Source: Castellaniella sp034674885 (GTDB lineage: Bacteria > Pseudomonadota > Gammaproteobacteria > Burkholderiales > Burkholderiaceae_B). Taken from it: DNA of 54,208 nucleotides. This document shows positions 36,476 through 45,603 of this stretch, piece by piece. The notes under the pieces are model-generated. The model did no database searches. It had not been told where the DNA came from and worked only from the letters and a program-made list of their open reading frames with translations. The DNA is taken from positions 1-54,208 of the forward strand of contig NZ_JAUCDS010000021.1 in assembly GCF_034674885.1 (NCBI RefSeq), given 5' to 3'. The position numbers and the translations under genes are program-made. The stretch's first letter is position 1. Every line of letters starts with the position of its first letter.

Positions 36476-37579
36476 ATGACACACAGCACACTGCCTGCCG
36501 ATACGGACGGCAGGATCGAGCAACTGATCCGCGATACCCTCGCCCCCCAGGTCGAAGCCATCGACCGAGGACTGTATCCCGGTGATTTCATGCGGGCCCT
36601 GGGCCGCCTGGGTGGCTTTGGCGCCGCCCTGCCGCCGCAGACCGGCGGCCTGGGCCGGGACCTGCCCGCCCAGATCGACGTGATCGCCCAGGTCGCGCGC
36701 ACTTGCGGGGCGACCTCGTTTCTGGTCTGGTGCCAGGCCACCTGCGCCTGGTACCTGCAGCACAGCCACAACCGGGCCGTCCAGGAACGCTACCTGCAGG
36801 CCGTCGCCAGCGGCCGCCTGCTGGCTGGCACCGGCATGTCCAACGCCGTCAAGCACCTGGCCGGCATCGAGCGCATCAATCTGCGCGGCCACCGGGAAGG
36901 CGACGGCTACCGCATCAGCGGCGCCCTGCCCTGGGTGTCCAACCTGGGACCCGATCACCTGCTGATCGTGGCGGCTGCCCTGGATGACGGCGGCTACGTC
37001 ATGTTCGCCATCCCTCCCGGCGCCGAAGGCCTGACGCTGCGCGCCTGCCCAACGTTCTCCGGCCTGGAGGGCAGCGGCACCTACGGCGTGCGCCTCAAGG
37101 ACGTTTTCGTGCCGCCCCAGGACGTGCTCTCCGGCCCGGAGCAGTTCGATGCTTACGTGCAGGACTTCAAGCCTGGTTTCCTGCTGATGCAGATCGGCAT
37201 GGGCGCCGGCCTGGTCCAGGCCAGCCTGGACACCATCCACGCCACCAACCAGCGGCTGCAGCACGTGAACTGCTACCTGGACGATCAGGAGGGCGATCTG
37301 CGGCAAGCCCTGCAGACACTGCTGAACCAGACGCACGAACTGGCCCGCCAGGGGCAGGCTGCACCGCTGCTCAGCGTCCTGCGCGCCCGCGCACTGGGAT
37401 CCGAGCTGAGCCTGCGGGCTACCCAGTCCGCCGCCCTGCACGCAGGGGCTGCCGGGTACCTGATGAGCAGCCCGGCCCAGCGCCGTCTGCGCGAAGCCCT
37501 GTTCGTGGCCATCGTCACGCCAGCCCTCAAGCACCTGCGCAAGGAAATCCACGCGCTGGAACAGCCCCAGGCGGCTTGA
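36476..37579 (+). CDS. Acyl-CoA-dehydrogenase-fold flavoprotein, atypical
   Basis: A 367-residue protein with the ACAD three-domain layout: N-terminal helices (1-115, including ALPPQTGGLGRDLPAQI), a beta middle domain (about 115-215) and a C-terminal helical bundle. Usual hallmarks are missing. The FALTEP-x-AGSD segment is replaced by LLAGTGMSNAVKHLAG, and the C-terminal YEGTNEI-type motif with the catalytic glutamate is absent. It may therefore be a flavin-dependent monooxygenase or desulfurase-type enzyme related to DszC/SfnC/MsuC rather than a true dehydrogenase. The neighbouring NitT/TauT importer supports a scavenging role. Start ATG 36476 lies 16 nt after the AhpD-like stop; the longer open frame overlaps that gene and is rejected. 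Confidence 0.8.
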   Translation: MTHSTLPADTDGRIEQLIRDTLAPQVEAIDRGLYPGDFMRALGRLGGFGAALPPQTGGLGRDLPAQIDVIAQVARTCGATSFLVWCQATCAWYLQHSHNRAVQERYLQAVASGRLLAGTGMSNAVKHLAGIERINLRGHREGDGYRISGALPWVSNLGPDHLLIVAAALDDGGYVMFAIPPGAEGLTLRACPTFSGLEGSGTYGVRLKDVFVPPQDVLSGPEQFDAYVQDFKPGFLLMQIGMGAGLVQASLDTIHATNQRLQHVNCYLDDQEGDLRQALQTLLNQTHELARQGQAAPLLSVLRARALGSELSLRATQSAALHAGAAGYLMSSPAQRRLREALFVAIVTPALKHLRKEIHALEQPQAA

Positions 37580-37582
37580 GCC

Positions 37583-38413
37583 ATGATCCATCCAGACGTT
37601 TCCTCACAGATCCGCAGAACCTCCGACGCGCCCGCCTGCGTGCTCAGCATCCAGGACATCACCCTGGGTTACGCGGTGGCGGGCCAGCGGGCTGCAGCCC
37701 CCGTGCTGAGCGACTTTTCCCTGGACCTGCAGGCCGGGGAAATCATTGCCCTGCTGGGCCCCAGCGGCGTGGGCAAATCATCCCTGCTGCGAGTGCTGGC
37801 AGGCCTGCAGCCATCCCTGGCTGGCGAAATCCGGCTGGGCAGCGCACGCCTGACCGGCCCCTCGCCCGCCCTGGGCATGGTGTTCCAGGATCCCAGCCTG
37901 CTGCCGTGGTTGACCCTGGAAGAAAACGTGGCCTTCGGCCTGGACTTTCGCAATCAACCGAAACTGGACGACGCTACCCGCCGGCAACGCGTCCAGCAGG
38001 CCATCAGCGAGGTCGGGTTGCTGTCGGCCCGCTCACGATACCCCGACGAATTGTCGGGCGGCATGGCGCAACGGGCTTCCCTGGCCCGCACCCTGGCCCG
38101 CGCTCCGCAGATCCTGTTGCTCGACGAGCCCTTCAGCGCCCTGGACGAAGTCACCCGCCACGAAATGCAATCGCTGCTGCTGCAGATCCGTTCCCAGCAT
38201 CAGGCCGCCGCAATCCTGGTGACGCACGACATCGACGAGGCCCTGCTGCTGGCCGACCGCATTCTCCTGATCGGCGGCCAGCCCGGGCGCCTGATCGGCC
38301 AGTGGTCCGTCGGCCAGCCCCATCCGCGCGATGAAACGGCCGATGAACTGACCGGCCTGCGCGTCCAGATCCTGCAGACCCTGCGCAGCGCCCGTTTACC
38401 GAGACCCCAATGA
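37583..38413 (+). CDS. NitT/TauT-type ABC importer, ATP-binding subunit
   Basis: A 276-residue ATPase. Walker A is GPSGVGKSS (about 79-87), the Q-loop is in VFQDPSLLPWLTLEENV, the signature is ELSGGMAQRASLARTLA and Walker B is ILLLDEPFSALDE. The Q-loop sequence DPSLLPWLT is characteristic of the nitrate/sulfonate/taurine (SsuB/TauB/NrtD) subgroup. It starts 3 nt after the flavoprotein stop and overlaps the binding-protein gene (ATGA), so the importer and enzymes form one unit. Confidence 0.92.
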   Translation: MIHPDVSSQIRRTSDAPACVLSIQDITLGYAVAGQRAAAPVLSDFSLDLQAGEIIALLGPSGVGKSSLLRVLAGLQPSLAGEIRLGSARLTGPSPALGMVFQDPSLLPWLTLEENVAFGLDFRNQPKLDDATRRQRVQQAISEVGLLSARSRYPDELSGGMAQRASLARTLARAPQILLLDEPFSALDEVTRHEMQSLLLQIRSQHQAAAILVTHDIDEALLLADRILLIGGQPGRLIGQWSVGQPHPRDETADELTGLRVQILQTLRSARLPRPQ

Positions 38414-39636
38414 CACGATTCAAACTGATTGACCCCTGCTGCGGCATCGCCGATACCACGCTGGCGCGTCGCCGCCAGTTCCTCAAGCTGTCGGCCATGT
38501 TCACCGCAGCCGGCGCCCTGCCCCTGCTGCAGGCAGGCCGCCTGGCCCATGCCGCCGAACCCGACGCCCCCGTGCGCATCGGTTATCTGCCGATCACCGA
38601 CGCCACGCCCCTGCTGATCGCCCACCACAACGGCCTGTTTGAAAAACAGGGGTTGAAGGTCGAACAGCCCCGGCGCTTTCGCAGCTGGTCGCAGATCGTC
38701 GAGGCCTTCCTGAGTGGCCAGGTGAACGTAGTCCACCTGCTGATGCCCATGACCATCTGGTCGCGCTATGGCAGCAAATCCCCCGCCAAGGTGGTCGCCT
38801 GGAACCATACGGAAGGCTCCTGCCTGACCGTGCTGCCAAGCGTCAACACACTGGAAGATCTGGGCGGCACGACGGTAGCCATCCCCTTCTGGTATTCGGT
38901 GCACAACATCGTGCTGCAGGCCATCCTGCGCCAGTCCGGCCTGGAATTCATCAACGAGGGTGAACCGACAAAAAAACAAGTGAAGCTGGTCGTCATGTCG
39001 CCCGGCGACATGCTGCCCGCCCTGGGCAGCAAGCGGATCTCCGGCTACATCGTGGCCGAACCCTTCAATGCCAAGGCCGAAGAGCTGGGCGTGGGCAAGG
39101 TCTGGCGCTTTACCGGCGATGTCTGGCGCAACCATGCCTGCTGCGTGGTCACCATGCACGAACGCGACTTGCAGGAACGCCCGGAATGGTCGCAGAAAGT
39201 CGTCAACGGCATCGTCCAGGCCCAGGCCTGGGTGCGCGGCCACCGGGACGACACAGTCAAGATCCTGGCCCGCGACAATCCGGCCGCATACACGCCGCAC
39301 GAGGCGTCCACCCTGGCTCGGGTGCTGCTGCCTTCGGCCGAACGCGACGCCGCCTATGAAAAGAGCGGCGCCATCCGTCACGCCGACTGGAACGAGCTGC
39401 GCATCGATTTCCGCCCCTATCCCTACCCCAGCTACACCGAAAAACTGGTGTCGCTGCTGAAGGAGACCTACGTCCTGGGTGAAAACGCCTTCCTGAAGGA
39501 CCTGGACCCCGCCCACGTCGCCCGCGATCTGGTGGACGACCGCTACGTGAAGAAGGCCATCGAGGCCCAAGGCGGCCTGGCGAGCTTTGGCATCGAAGGC
39601 GGCTACACCCGCACGGAAACTTTCGAGGTCAGCTGA
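38410..39636 (+). CDS. NitT/TauT-type substrate-binding protein with Tat signal
   Basis: A 408-residue periplasmic binding protein of the NrtA/CmpA/SsuA superfamily. The N-terminus carries a twin-arginine motif (ARRRQFLKLSAMF) and a hydrophobic stretch ending LAHAAE, so export by the Tat route in folded form is likely. The mature part starts VRIGYLPITDATPLLIAHHNGLFEKQGL, the family opening. FRSWSQIVEAFLSGQVNVVHLL resembles the nitrate/bicarbonate branch (NrtA/CmpA). Ligand unknown. The stop overlaps the permease start by 1 nt (TGATG). Confidence 0.9.
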   Translation: MTRFKLIDPCCGIADTTLARRRQFLKLSAMFTAAGALPLLQAGRLAHAAEPDAPVRIGYLPITDATPLLIAHHNGLFEKQGLKVEQPRRFRSWSQIVEAFLSGQVNVVHLLMPMTIWSRYGSKSPAKVVAWNHTEGSCLTVLPSVNTLEDLGGTTVAIPFWYSVHNIVLQAILRQSGLEFINEGEPTKKQVKLVVMSPGDMLPALGSKRISGYIVAEPFNAKAEELGVGKVWRFTGDVWRNHACCVVTMHERDLQERPEWSQKVVNGIVQAQAWVRGHRDDTVKILARDNPAAYTPHEASTLARVLLPSAERDAAYEKSGAIRHADWNELRIDFRPYPYPSYTEKLVSLLKETYVLGENAFLKDLDPAHVARDLVDDRYVKKAIEAQGGLASFGIEGGYTRTETFEVS

Positions 39637-40412
39637 TGAATGCCCGCCCTTGCGCCCTGTCATCCCGCCAGCGCCTGCTGCTCAGCCTGGGCGGTCTGCT
39701 GACGCTGTTGCTGCTGTGGGCCGCCGGCATCGGCCTGTTGGGTCAGGACCTGGCCATGGCGCGCCTGTTCGCCCCGGGCCAGGCGCTGCCCAGCCTGGCG
39801 CACCTGATTGCGGACAACCAGTTGACCGTGCACACCCTGGTCAGCCTGCGACGCGTGGCGGTGGGCCTGTTCTGGGCGCTGGTGTTCGGTATCCCCCTGG
39901 GCCTGGCCATCGGTCTGTCCCGGCGGCTGGAATTCGCCACCAGTGGGGCGTTCCAGTTCCTGCGCATGGTCTCGCCGCTGTCCTGGATGCCGATTGCCGT
40001 GATGCTGTTCGGCGTGGGCGACGCGCCGATCTATTTCCTGCTCAGCTTCGCCGCCGTCTGGCCCATCATTCTGAACACCAGCGCCGGCGTGCGGCAGCTG
40101 GACGCCCGCTGGCTGATGCTGGCTCGCAGCCTGAGCGCCACCCGCACCGAGATCCTGTGGAAGATCGTGATCCCCGGTTCGCTGGGCCACATGCTGACCG
40201 GGCTGCGCCTGGCCATCGGCATCGTCTGGATCATCCTGGTGCCCTGCGAGATGCTGGGCGTCAGTTCCGGTCTGGGCTACTTCATCCTGGACACCCGCGA
40301 CCGCCTGGCCTATTCCGAACTGATGGCCGTCATCATCCTGATCGGCGCCCTGGGCTTCACACTGGATGCCACCGCCCAGCGCCTGCATCGGCGCTGGGCA
40401 CGCGGGCGCTGA
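39636..40412 (+). CDS. NitT/TauT-type ABC importer, permease subunit
   Basis: A 258-residue inner-membrane protein with about six helices. The cytoplasmic EAA loop, which contacts the ATPase, reads ARSLSATRTEILWKIVIPGSLGHMLTGLRLAIG. One permease gene is present, so it probably works as a homodimer. It is the last gene of the operon. Its stop is one base from that of the convergent helicase gene, with no terminator visible. Confidence 0.9.
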   Translation: MNARPCALSSRQRLLLSLGGLLTLLLLWAAGIGLLGQDLAMARLFAPGQALPSLAHLIADNQLTVHTLVSLRRVAVGLFWALVFGIPLGLAIGLSRRLEFATSGAFQFLRMVSPLSWMPIAVMLFGVGDAPIYFLLSFAAVWPIILNTSAGVRQLDARWLMLARSLSATRTEILWKIVIPGSLGHMLTGLRLAIGIVWIILVPCEMLGVSSGLGYFILDTRDRLAYSELMAVIILIGALGFTLDATAQRLHRRWARGR

Positions 40413-40413
40413 T

Positions 40414-42777
40414 TCAGTCCAGGATATCCAGCTTCGCCACGCCCAGGGCCAGGGTCTTGGTGCCCACATCATGGAATTCGATGCGGGCCTGGGCCTCGGT
40501 GCCAGTGCCGCTCAGCGACACGATGGTGCCCTCGCCAAAGCGCCCGTGGCGCACGACGGCGCCGATGCGGAAACACTGGTCGCCGACGGTGACATCGGCG
40601 GCGCGGGTACGCGGCCCGCGCGGCGCGAAACTGCTGCCGCCTTCACCCTGCCAACCGCCCATCCCCCGGCGAAAGGCTCCGCGCCAGGCGGGCTGTTGTT
40701 CAGGGATGGCCGCGCGCTGACGCGGCGTGATCCACTTCAGATCCTGTTCGGGGATCTCGTCCAGGAACCGCGAACGCAGCGCATAGCGCGTCTGGCCGTG
40801 CAGCATGCGGCTTTGCGCCAGGGTCAGCGTCAGGCGGTCGCGCGCCCGGGTGATGGCCACGTACATCAGGCGACGTTCCTCTTCCAGACCACCGGCATCC
40901 AGCAGGCTATTCTCGTGGGGGAACAGGCCTTCTTCCAGACCGGTGATGAACACCACATCGAATTCCAGGCCCTTGGCCGCGTGCATGGTCATCAACTGCA
41001 CGGCGTCCTCGCCGGCCTGGGCCTGATTGTCGCCGGCTTCCAGCGAGGCGTGACTGAGAAAGGCGCCCAGCGGCGACATGACGGCGGGCGGCGCAATACC
41101 CGCATCAAAGCCGGAATCGTCCGCCGGAAAGGCATTCTCGACAGGCATCGCGCCCGTGATCGCATTCGACGCTGTCGCACCAGCCGCTTCCGGCACCGTC
41201 CCGCCGGCGGCGAATGCCGGAATCCGGCCGGCAACCAGGCCCTGCAGGCCGGCTTCAGCTACAAAGGCAGCGGCCGCATTGACCAGTTCCTGCAGGTTGT
41301 CCAGCCGGTCCTGGCCTTCGCGGTCGGCCTGATAATGGGCCTCCAGGCCGCTGTGGTGCACCACGTGGCCGATGAGTTCAGGCAGGTCCAGGGATTGGGC
41401 GGCCTCTGCCATCTCGCGGATCAGAGTCGCAAAGCGCGCCAGGCTGGCACCGCCCTTGCCCGGTACGTAGGCCACGGCGCCCGCCAGGCTGGTGCCGTAC
41501 TGCGCAGCGGCATCGGCCTGCTGTTCCAGCGTGCGCGCACCGATGCCGCGTGTCGGAAAATTCACCACCCGCATCCAGGACGTGTCGTCGTGCGGGTTGT
41601 CGATCAGGCGGAGATATGCCAGGACGTGCTTGATTTCCTGTCGTTCGAAAAAACGCTGGCCGCCATACACGCGATAGGGCACGCGGGATGAAAACAGGGC
41701 ATGCTCGATGGGGCGCGACTGCGCATTGCTGCGATACAGCACGGCGATCTGGTGCGCCGGCCGGCCCTCGCGCAGCAGCGCCCGGATCTCGTCGACCAGC
41801 CACTGGGCCTCCATCTGGTCGGAGGCCTGTTCCACGACGCGCAGGGGCTCGCCCTCGCCTGCCTCGGTCCACAGATTTTTCCCCAGGCGATGGGCATTGT
41901 GCGCAATCAGGGCATTGGCGGCGTCCAGGATGTGGCCATGAGACCGGTAATTCTGTTCCAGGCGGATGACGTTGCCGTGCGCATGGCGCTGCTCGAAATC
42001 CGCCATATTGCCGACATTCGCGCCCCGGAACGCGTAGATGGACTGATCGTCGTCGCCGACGGCGAACACCGGCGCATGACTGCCCGCCAGCAGCATCAGC
42101 CAGCGATACTGCAGCACGTTCGTGTCCTGGAACTCGTCGACCAGGATGTGCTGAAAGCGGCGCTGATAGTGCTCGCGGATCGGGGCCTCGCGCTGCAGCA
42201 GTTCGTAGGCCCGCAGCAGCAACTCGCCAAAATCCACCACGCCTTCGCGTTCGCACTGATCCTGGTAGCGCTGGTACAGGTCCGCCAGTCGTCGCGCATG
42301 ACCATCGCGCACGTCCAGGTCCTTGGGACGCAGGCCGTCTTCCTTGGCGCCGTTGATCATGCGCTGCACGTCGCGCGGCGGGAAGCGCTCGTCATCCACG
42401 CCGTGAGTCTTCAGCATGCGCTTGATGGCCGAGAGCTGATCGGCGCTGTCCAGAATCTGGAAGGTCTGCGGCAGGCCGGCTTCGCGGAAATGCGCGCGCA
42501 ACAGGCGATTGCACAGACCATGGAACGTGCCGACCCACATGCCACGCGTGTTGATGGGCAGCAGCGCCGACAGCCGCGACAGCATTTCACGGGCGGCCTT
42601 GTTGGTGAAGGTGACGGCCAGCAGGCCGAAAGGGCCGACCTGACCAGTCTGGATGAGCCACGCCATGCGCGTGGTCAGCACCCGGGTCTTGCCGCTGCCC
42701 GCTCCCGCCAGGACAAGTGCGTGCTGCGCCGGCAGGGTGACGGCGGCGCGTTGTTGTTCGTTCAGACCTTCAATCAT
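40414..42777 (-). CDS. UvrD/Rep-family ATP-dependent DNA helicase
   Basis: A 787-residue superfamily 1A helicase (3' to 5'). Walker A is AGAGSGKT at 24-31, Walker B is ILVDEFQDTN, and motif III holds VGDDDQSIYAFRGA. Motifs V and VI follow (MTMHAAKGLEFDVVFITGLEEGLFPH and EERRLMYVAITRARDRL). The C-terminal tail ends in a Tudor-like fold (VRHGRFGEGTIVSLSG) that in UvrD binds RNA polymerase. A stretch of about 55 residues rich in Ala, Gly and Pro (encoded around 41070-41235) looks inserted before motif V. Start ATG 42777 overlaps the desaturase stop (ATGA). Whether it is UvrD proper or a Rep/PcrA paralogue is open. Confidence 0.93.
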   Translation of the reverse strand: MIEGLNEQQRAAVTLPAQHALVLAGAGSGKTRVLTTRMAWLIQTGQVGPFGLLAVTFTNKAAREMLSRLSALLPINTRGMWVGTFHGLCNRLLRAHFREAGLPQTFQILDSADQLSAIKRMLKTHGVDDERFPPRDVQRMINGAKEDGLRPKDLDVRDGHARRLADLYQRYQDQCEREGVVDFGELLLRAYELLQREAPIREHYQRRFQHILVDEFQDTNVLQYRWLMLLAGSHAPVFAVGDDDQSIYAFRGANVGNMADFEQRHAHGNVIRLEQNYRSHGHILDAANALIAHNAHRLGKNLWTEAGEGEPLRVVEQASDQMEAQWLVDEIRALLREGRPAHQIAVLYRSNAQSRPIEHALFSSRVPYRVYGGQRFFERQEIKHVLAYLRLIDNPHDDTSWMRVVNFPTRGIGARTLEQQADAAAQYGTSLAGAVAYVPGKGGASLARFATLIREMAEAAQSLDLPELIGHVVHHSGLEAHYQADREGQDRLDNLQELVNAAAAFVAEAGLQGLVAGRIPAFAAGGTVPEAAGATASNAITGAMPVENAFPADDSGFDAGIAPPAVMSPLGAFLSHASLEAGDNQAQAGEDAVQLMTMHAAKGLEFDVVFITGLEEGLFPHENSLLDAGGLEEERRLMYVAITRARDRLTLTLAQSRMLHGQTRYALRSRFLDEIPEQDLKWITPRQRAAIPEQQPAWRGAFRRGMGGWQGEGGSSFAPRGPRTRAADVTVGDQCFRIGAVVRHGRFGEGTIVSLSGTGTEAQARIEFHDVGTKTLALGVAKLDILD

Positions 42778-43982
42778 GCAGCATAGGAGCGTAGTCGATA
42801 CGCGAATTGTTCCAGGCCGTCGATGCCGCTGGCCTGCGCCCGCTGGCACCAGGCCCGCAAATCAGCCAGCAACTGGTCGCTGCTGGCGCTGGAGGATTCC
42901 CACAGGGCCGTCAGTTCGCGGCGCATCTGCAGCAGGGTGGACAGGGCCGGCGCCACGGACAGCGCCCGCGCCACCTGGGCCTGTTCGACGGGCGCCAGCG
43001 CCTGCGGATCGCGTACCAGCCATTTTCGGCACCGCCGCAGCAGGCGGCGTTCGGCCAGGCAGCGGCGCAGTTTCAAGGCCTTGAGTTCATGCGCCACGGT
43101 GGTCTTGACCATGCGGGAATACCGCGCCAGGACGTCATAACGGTGGACGATGATGCCTTGCAGCTGGTCCTGGCTGAGGGATTCGATGGCTACCGGCCCC
43201 CCGGATTGCCACTGCAGGCGCGGCGCAACGCGGCGCACCTGTGCCAGCCCCAGGGCCTGCAGCACCCGGATGTATCCCCAGCCCAGGTCGATTTCATACC
43301 ATTTCGACGAGAACTTCGCCGAGGTGCCGTAGGCATGGTGGTTGTTGTGCAGTTCCTCGCCGCCGATCAGAAACCCCCAGGGCGACACATTGGTGCTGTC
43401 GTCCGGGCAGGCGAAATTGCGGTATCCCCAGGCATGCCCCAGGCCGTTGACCACACCGGCGGCCCAGAACGGGATCCAGGCCATCTGCACGGCCCAGATG
43501 GTCAGGCCGATCACGCCGAACAGCGCCAGATCGATCACCAGCATCAGGCCGATACCCAGCAGATTATGACGGCGGTACAGGTGGTGTTCCAGCCAATCGT
43601 CGGGAGTCCCGTGGCTGAAGCGGCGCAGGGTTTCCTGGTTTTGGGCCTCGTCGCGATACAGTTCCGCGCCCCGGAAAAACACCTGAGCCAGGCCAAAGAC
43701 GGCCGGCGAATGGGGATCGCCCTCGCGTTCGCATTTGGCGTGGTGTTTGCGATGGATGGCAACCCATTCGCGCGTGATCATGCCTGTGGTCAGCCACAGC
43801 CAGAATCGAAAGAAATGCGCCACGGCCGGATGCAGGTCCACCCCTCGATGCGCCTGACTGCGGTGCAGGTACAGGGTGACGGCCACGATGGTGACGTGGG
43901 TCAGGACCAGGGTGACGGCCAGCAAGGCCCAGGGGCCCAGCTGCAGGACGCCGCCCTGCAGAAAGGATAGCCAGGTATTCAT
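42774..43982 (-). CDS. Fatty-acid desaturase (acyl-CoA delta-9 type)
   Basis: A 402-residue membrane di-iron desaturase. Histidine clusters are H40-X4-H45 (HRSQAHR), HRKHH (77-81) and HNNHH (212-216), with the spacing of the OLE1/stearoyl-CoA desaturase group. Hydrophobic segments surround them. The last 150 residues form a charged helical tail with no family signature I recognise. ATG 43982 is taken as the start; a GTG at 44003 would add seven residues. No SD is clear. It overlaps the helicase start, an odd pairing of membrane-lipid and DNA genes. Confidence 0.92.
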   Translation of the reverse strand: MNTWLSFLQGGVLQLGPWALLAVTLVLTHVTIVAVTLYLHRSQAHRGVDLHPAVAHFFRFWLWLTTGMITREWVAIHRKHHAKCEREGDPHSPAVFGLAQVFFRGAELYRDEAQNQETLRRFSHGTPDDWLEHHLYRRHNLLGIGLMLVIDLALFGVIGLTIWAVQMAWIPFWAAGVVNGLGHAWGYRNFACPDDSTNVSPWGFLIGGEELHNNHHAYGTSAKFSSKWYEIDLGWGYIRVLQALGLAQVRRVAPRLQWQSGGPVAIESLSQDQLQGIIVHRYDVLARYSRMVKTTVAHELKALKLRRCLAERRLLRRCRKWLVRDPQALAPVEQAQVARALSVAPALSTLLQMRRELTALWESSSASSDQLLADLRAWCQRAQASGIDGLEQFAYRLRSYAA

Positions 43983-44062
43983 GGTGTTGGGGTACGTACC
44001 CACAGAATATGGGGAGGCTTCCAGTGTAGACCACGAGGACCTTCACGGAAAGGACGAGCGTC

Positions 44063-44084
44063 GCGCCCGGCACCGACCGGGCGC
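44063..44084 (-). terminator. Hairpin after the rsmB-like gene
   Basis: GCGCCCGG and CCGGGCGC form a perfect 8-bp stem with a 6-nt loop, 10 bp past the methyltransferase stop and 81 bp before the desaturase start. No U-tract follows on either strand. Confidence 0.4.
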
Positions 44085-44093
44085 ATGGCAGCC

Positions 44094-45593
44094 TCAGGCC
44101 GGCTCGGCTTCAGGCTCTGCGGGCGTGTCGGCCCGGGGCGCTTCGGCCGCCTGACGCTGCATGACCGCCGCAAAAAAGCCATCGGTGCCATGCACGTCCG
44201 GGCGCAGATGCAGCATGGGACCATCGAACGTCAGCGTGATCCCCCGGTCGGCCAGCACGGTGCTCGCGTCCAGCAGCGTGAATTCCGGGTGTTCTGCCAG
44301 GAAGGCCTGCACCTGCTGCTCGTTTTCTTCGGGCAGCAGGCTGCAGCTGGCGTAGACCAGGCGTCCGCCCGGGCGCACGCAGGCCGCCGCATCCCGCAGG
44401 ATCGCAGCCTGGGTCGCCAGCAGCTGTTCCAGGGATTCCGGGTGCTGGCGCCATTTCAGGTCCGGATTGCGGCGCAACGTGCCCAGGCCGCTGCACGGCG
44501 CGTCCACCAGCACCCGATGCGCCTTGCCGCGCAGGCGTTTGACGCGCTGATCATGGCGTTCGGCAATCGCCACCGGCACGATGTTGGACAGGCCGCTGCG
44601 GGCAAAGCGCGGTTTGGCACGCGCCAGGCGGGCGGCCGACACGTCGAAAGCATACAAGCGTCCGGTGGAGCGCATCAGCGCCCCCAGCAGCAGCGTCTTG
44701 CCCCCCGCCCCTGCGCAGTAGTCGATGACCATTTCCCCACGCTTGGGGCCGACCAGCGCAGCCAGCAACTGACTGCCCTCGTCCTGGACTTCGATCTCGC
44801 CGCGCTCGAAGGAAGTCCAGCGATTCACCGGCGGGCGCCCCTGGATGCGAATGCCCCAGGGCGAGTACGGGGTGGCCTGCGCCGCCCAGCGCGCCTCCGG
44901 CCCCTGCGCCCAGGCAGCCAGCACGGCGGCACGATCGGTCTTGAACGGATTGACGCGCAGATCCAGGGGCGCGGGCTGGTTCAGTGCCCGCAGCAGGGAT
45001 TCGGCCTCCGGCAGGCTGGTCAGATGGGCTTCCAGCCAATCCGGCACGCTGTAGCGTACGCCCAGCGGCAGGCTGTTCACGGCAAATGCCTGCACATAGT
45101 CCAGCCAGGCGCGTTCGTGCTCGTCCAGGCCCGTATCCAGGGTGCTGCGCGGCCAGACCGAGGCCAGCCCAAGCACTGCCAGGCGGCGAGTGGCGGCACC
45201 CTGGCCACTTTCGGCGAATTGCCTGTAGCGGCGCAGGTGACGCAGCACGTCGAACACGGCCTCGGCGATTTCTCCCCGGTCGCGGGGCCCGGCATTACTG
45301 TGCGCGCGGAACCAGTGCGACAGCACGGCATCGGCCGGGTACTGCCACTGCAGGACTTCGCCCAGCACTTGACGGACCTGCTCGATACGGGCAGCCGCCA
45401 TGACATAGGGCCGCGCCGGGGTCTGGCCCTCGACTGGCCGGCTCGACGGCGAGCGCGCCGGACGATCACCGGCGGGGCGCTTCGAGGCGAGTTCCCGCCT
45501 CGTGGCACCCTGTGCCCGTCGATCGTCTGCGCGCTGCGGACGGCTATCTGCGGGACGCTTGCGGGACCGATCCCGAGATTCATTCGTACTCAT
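44094..45593 (-). CDS. rsmB: RsmB/NOL1-NOP2-Sun family rRNA (cytosine-5) methyltransferase
   Basis: A 499-residue SAM-dependent RNA methyltransferase. Motif I is DYCAGAGGKTLLLGAL. The two catalytic cysteines sit in VLVDAPCSGLGTLRRNPDLKW and in LVYASCSLLPEENEQQ, as in 16S rRNA m5C967 methyltransferases. The N-terminal 60 residues are Arg/Ser/Pro-rich and likely disordered; a NusB-like helical domain follows. The start at 45593 follows AGGA and lies 10 nt after the purN stop; an upstream TTG is less likely. Close relatives such as RsmF cannot be excluded. Confidence 0.88.
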   Translation of the reverse strand: MSTNESRDRSRKRPADSRPQRADDRRAQGATRRELASKRPAGDRPARSPSSRPVEGQTPARPYVMAAARIEQVRQVLGEVLQWQYPADAVLSHWFRAHSNAGPRDRGEIAEAVFDVLRHLRRYRQFAESGQGAATRRLAVLGLASVWPRSTLDTGLDEHERAWLDYVQAFAVNSLPLGVRYSVPDWLEAHLTSLPEAESLLRALNQPAPLDLRVNPFKTDRAAVLAAWAQGPEARWAAQATPYSPWGIRIQGRPPVNRWTSFERGEIEVQDEGSQLLAALVGPKRGEMVIDYCAGAGGKTLLLGALMRSTGRLYAFDVSAARLARAKPRFARSGLSNIVPVAIAERHDQRVKRLRGKAHRVLVDAPCSGLGTLRRNPDLKWRQHPESLEQLLATQAAILRDAAACVRPGGRLVYASCSLLPEENEQQVQAFLAEHPEFTLLDASTVLADRGITLTFDGPMLHLRPDVHGTDGFFAAVMQRQAAEAPRADTPAEPEAEPA

Positions 45594-45603
45594 AACGATC
45601 CTG

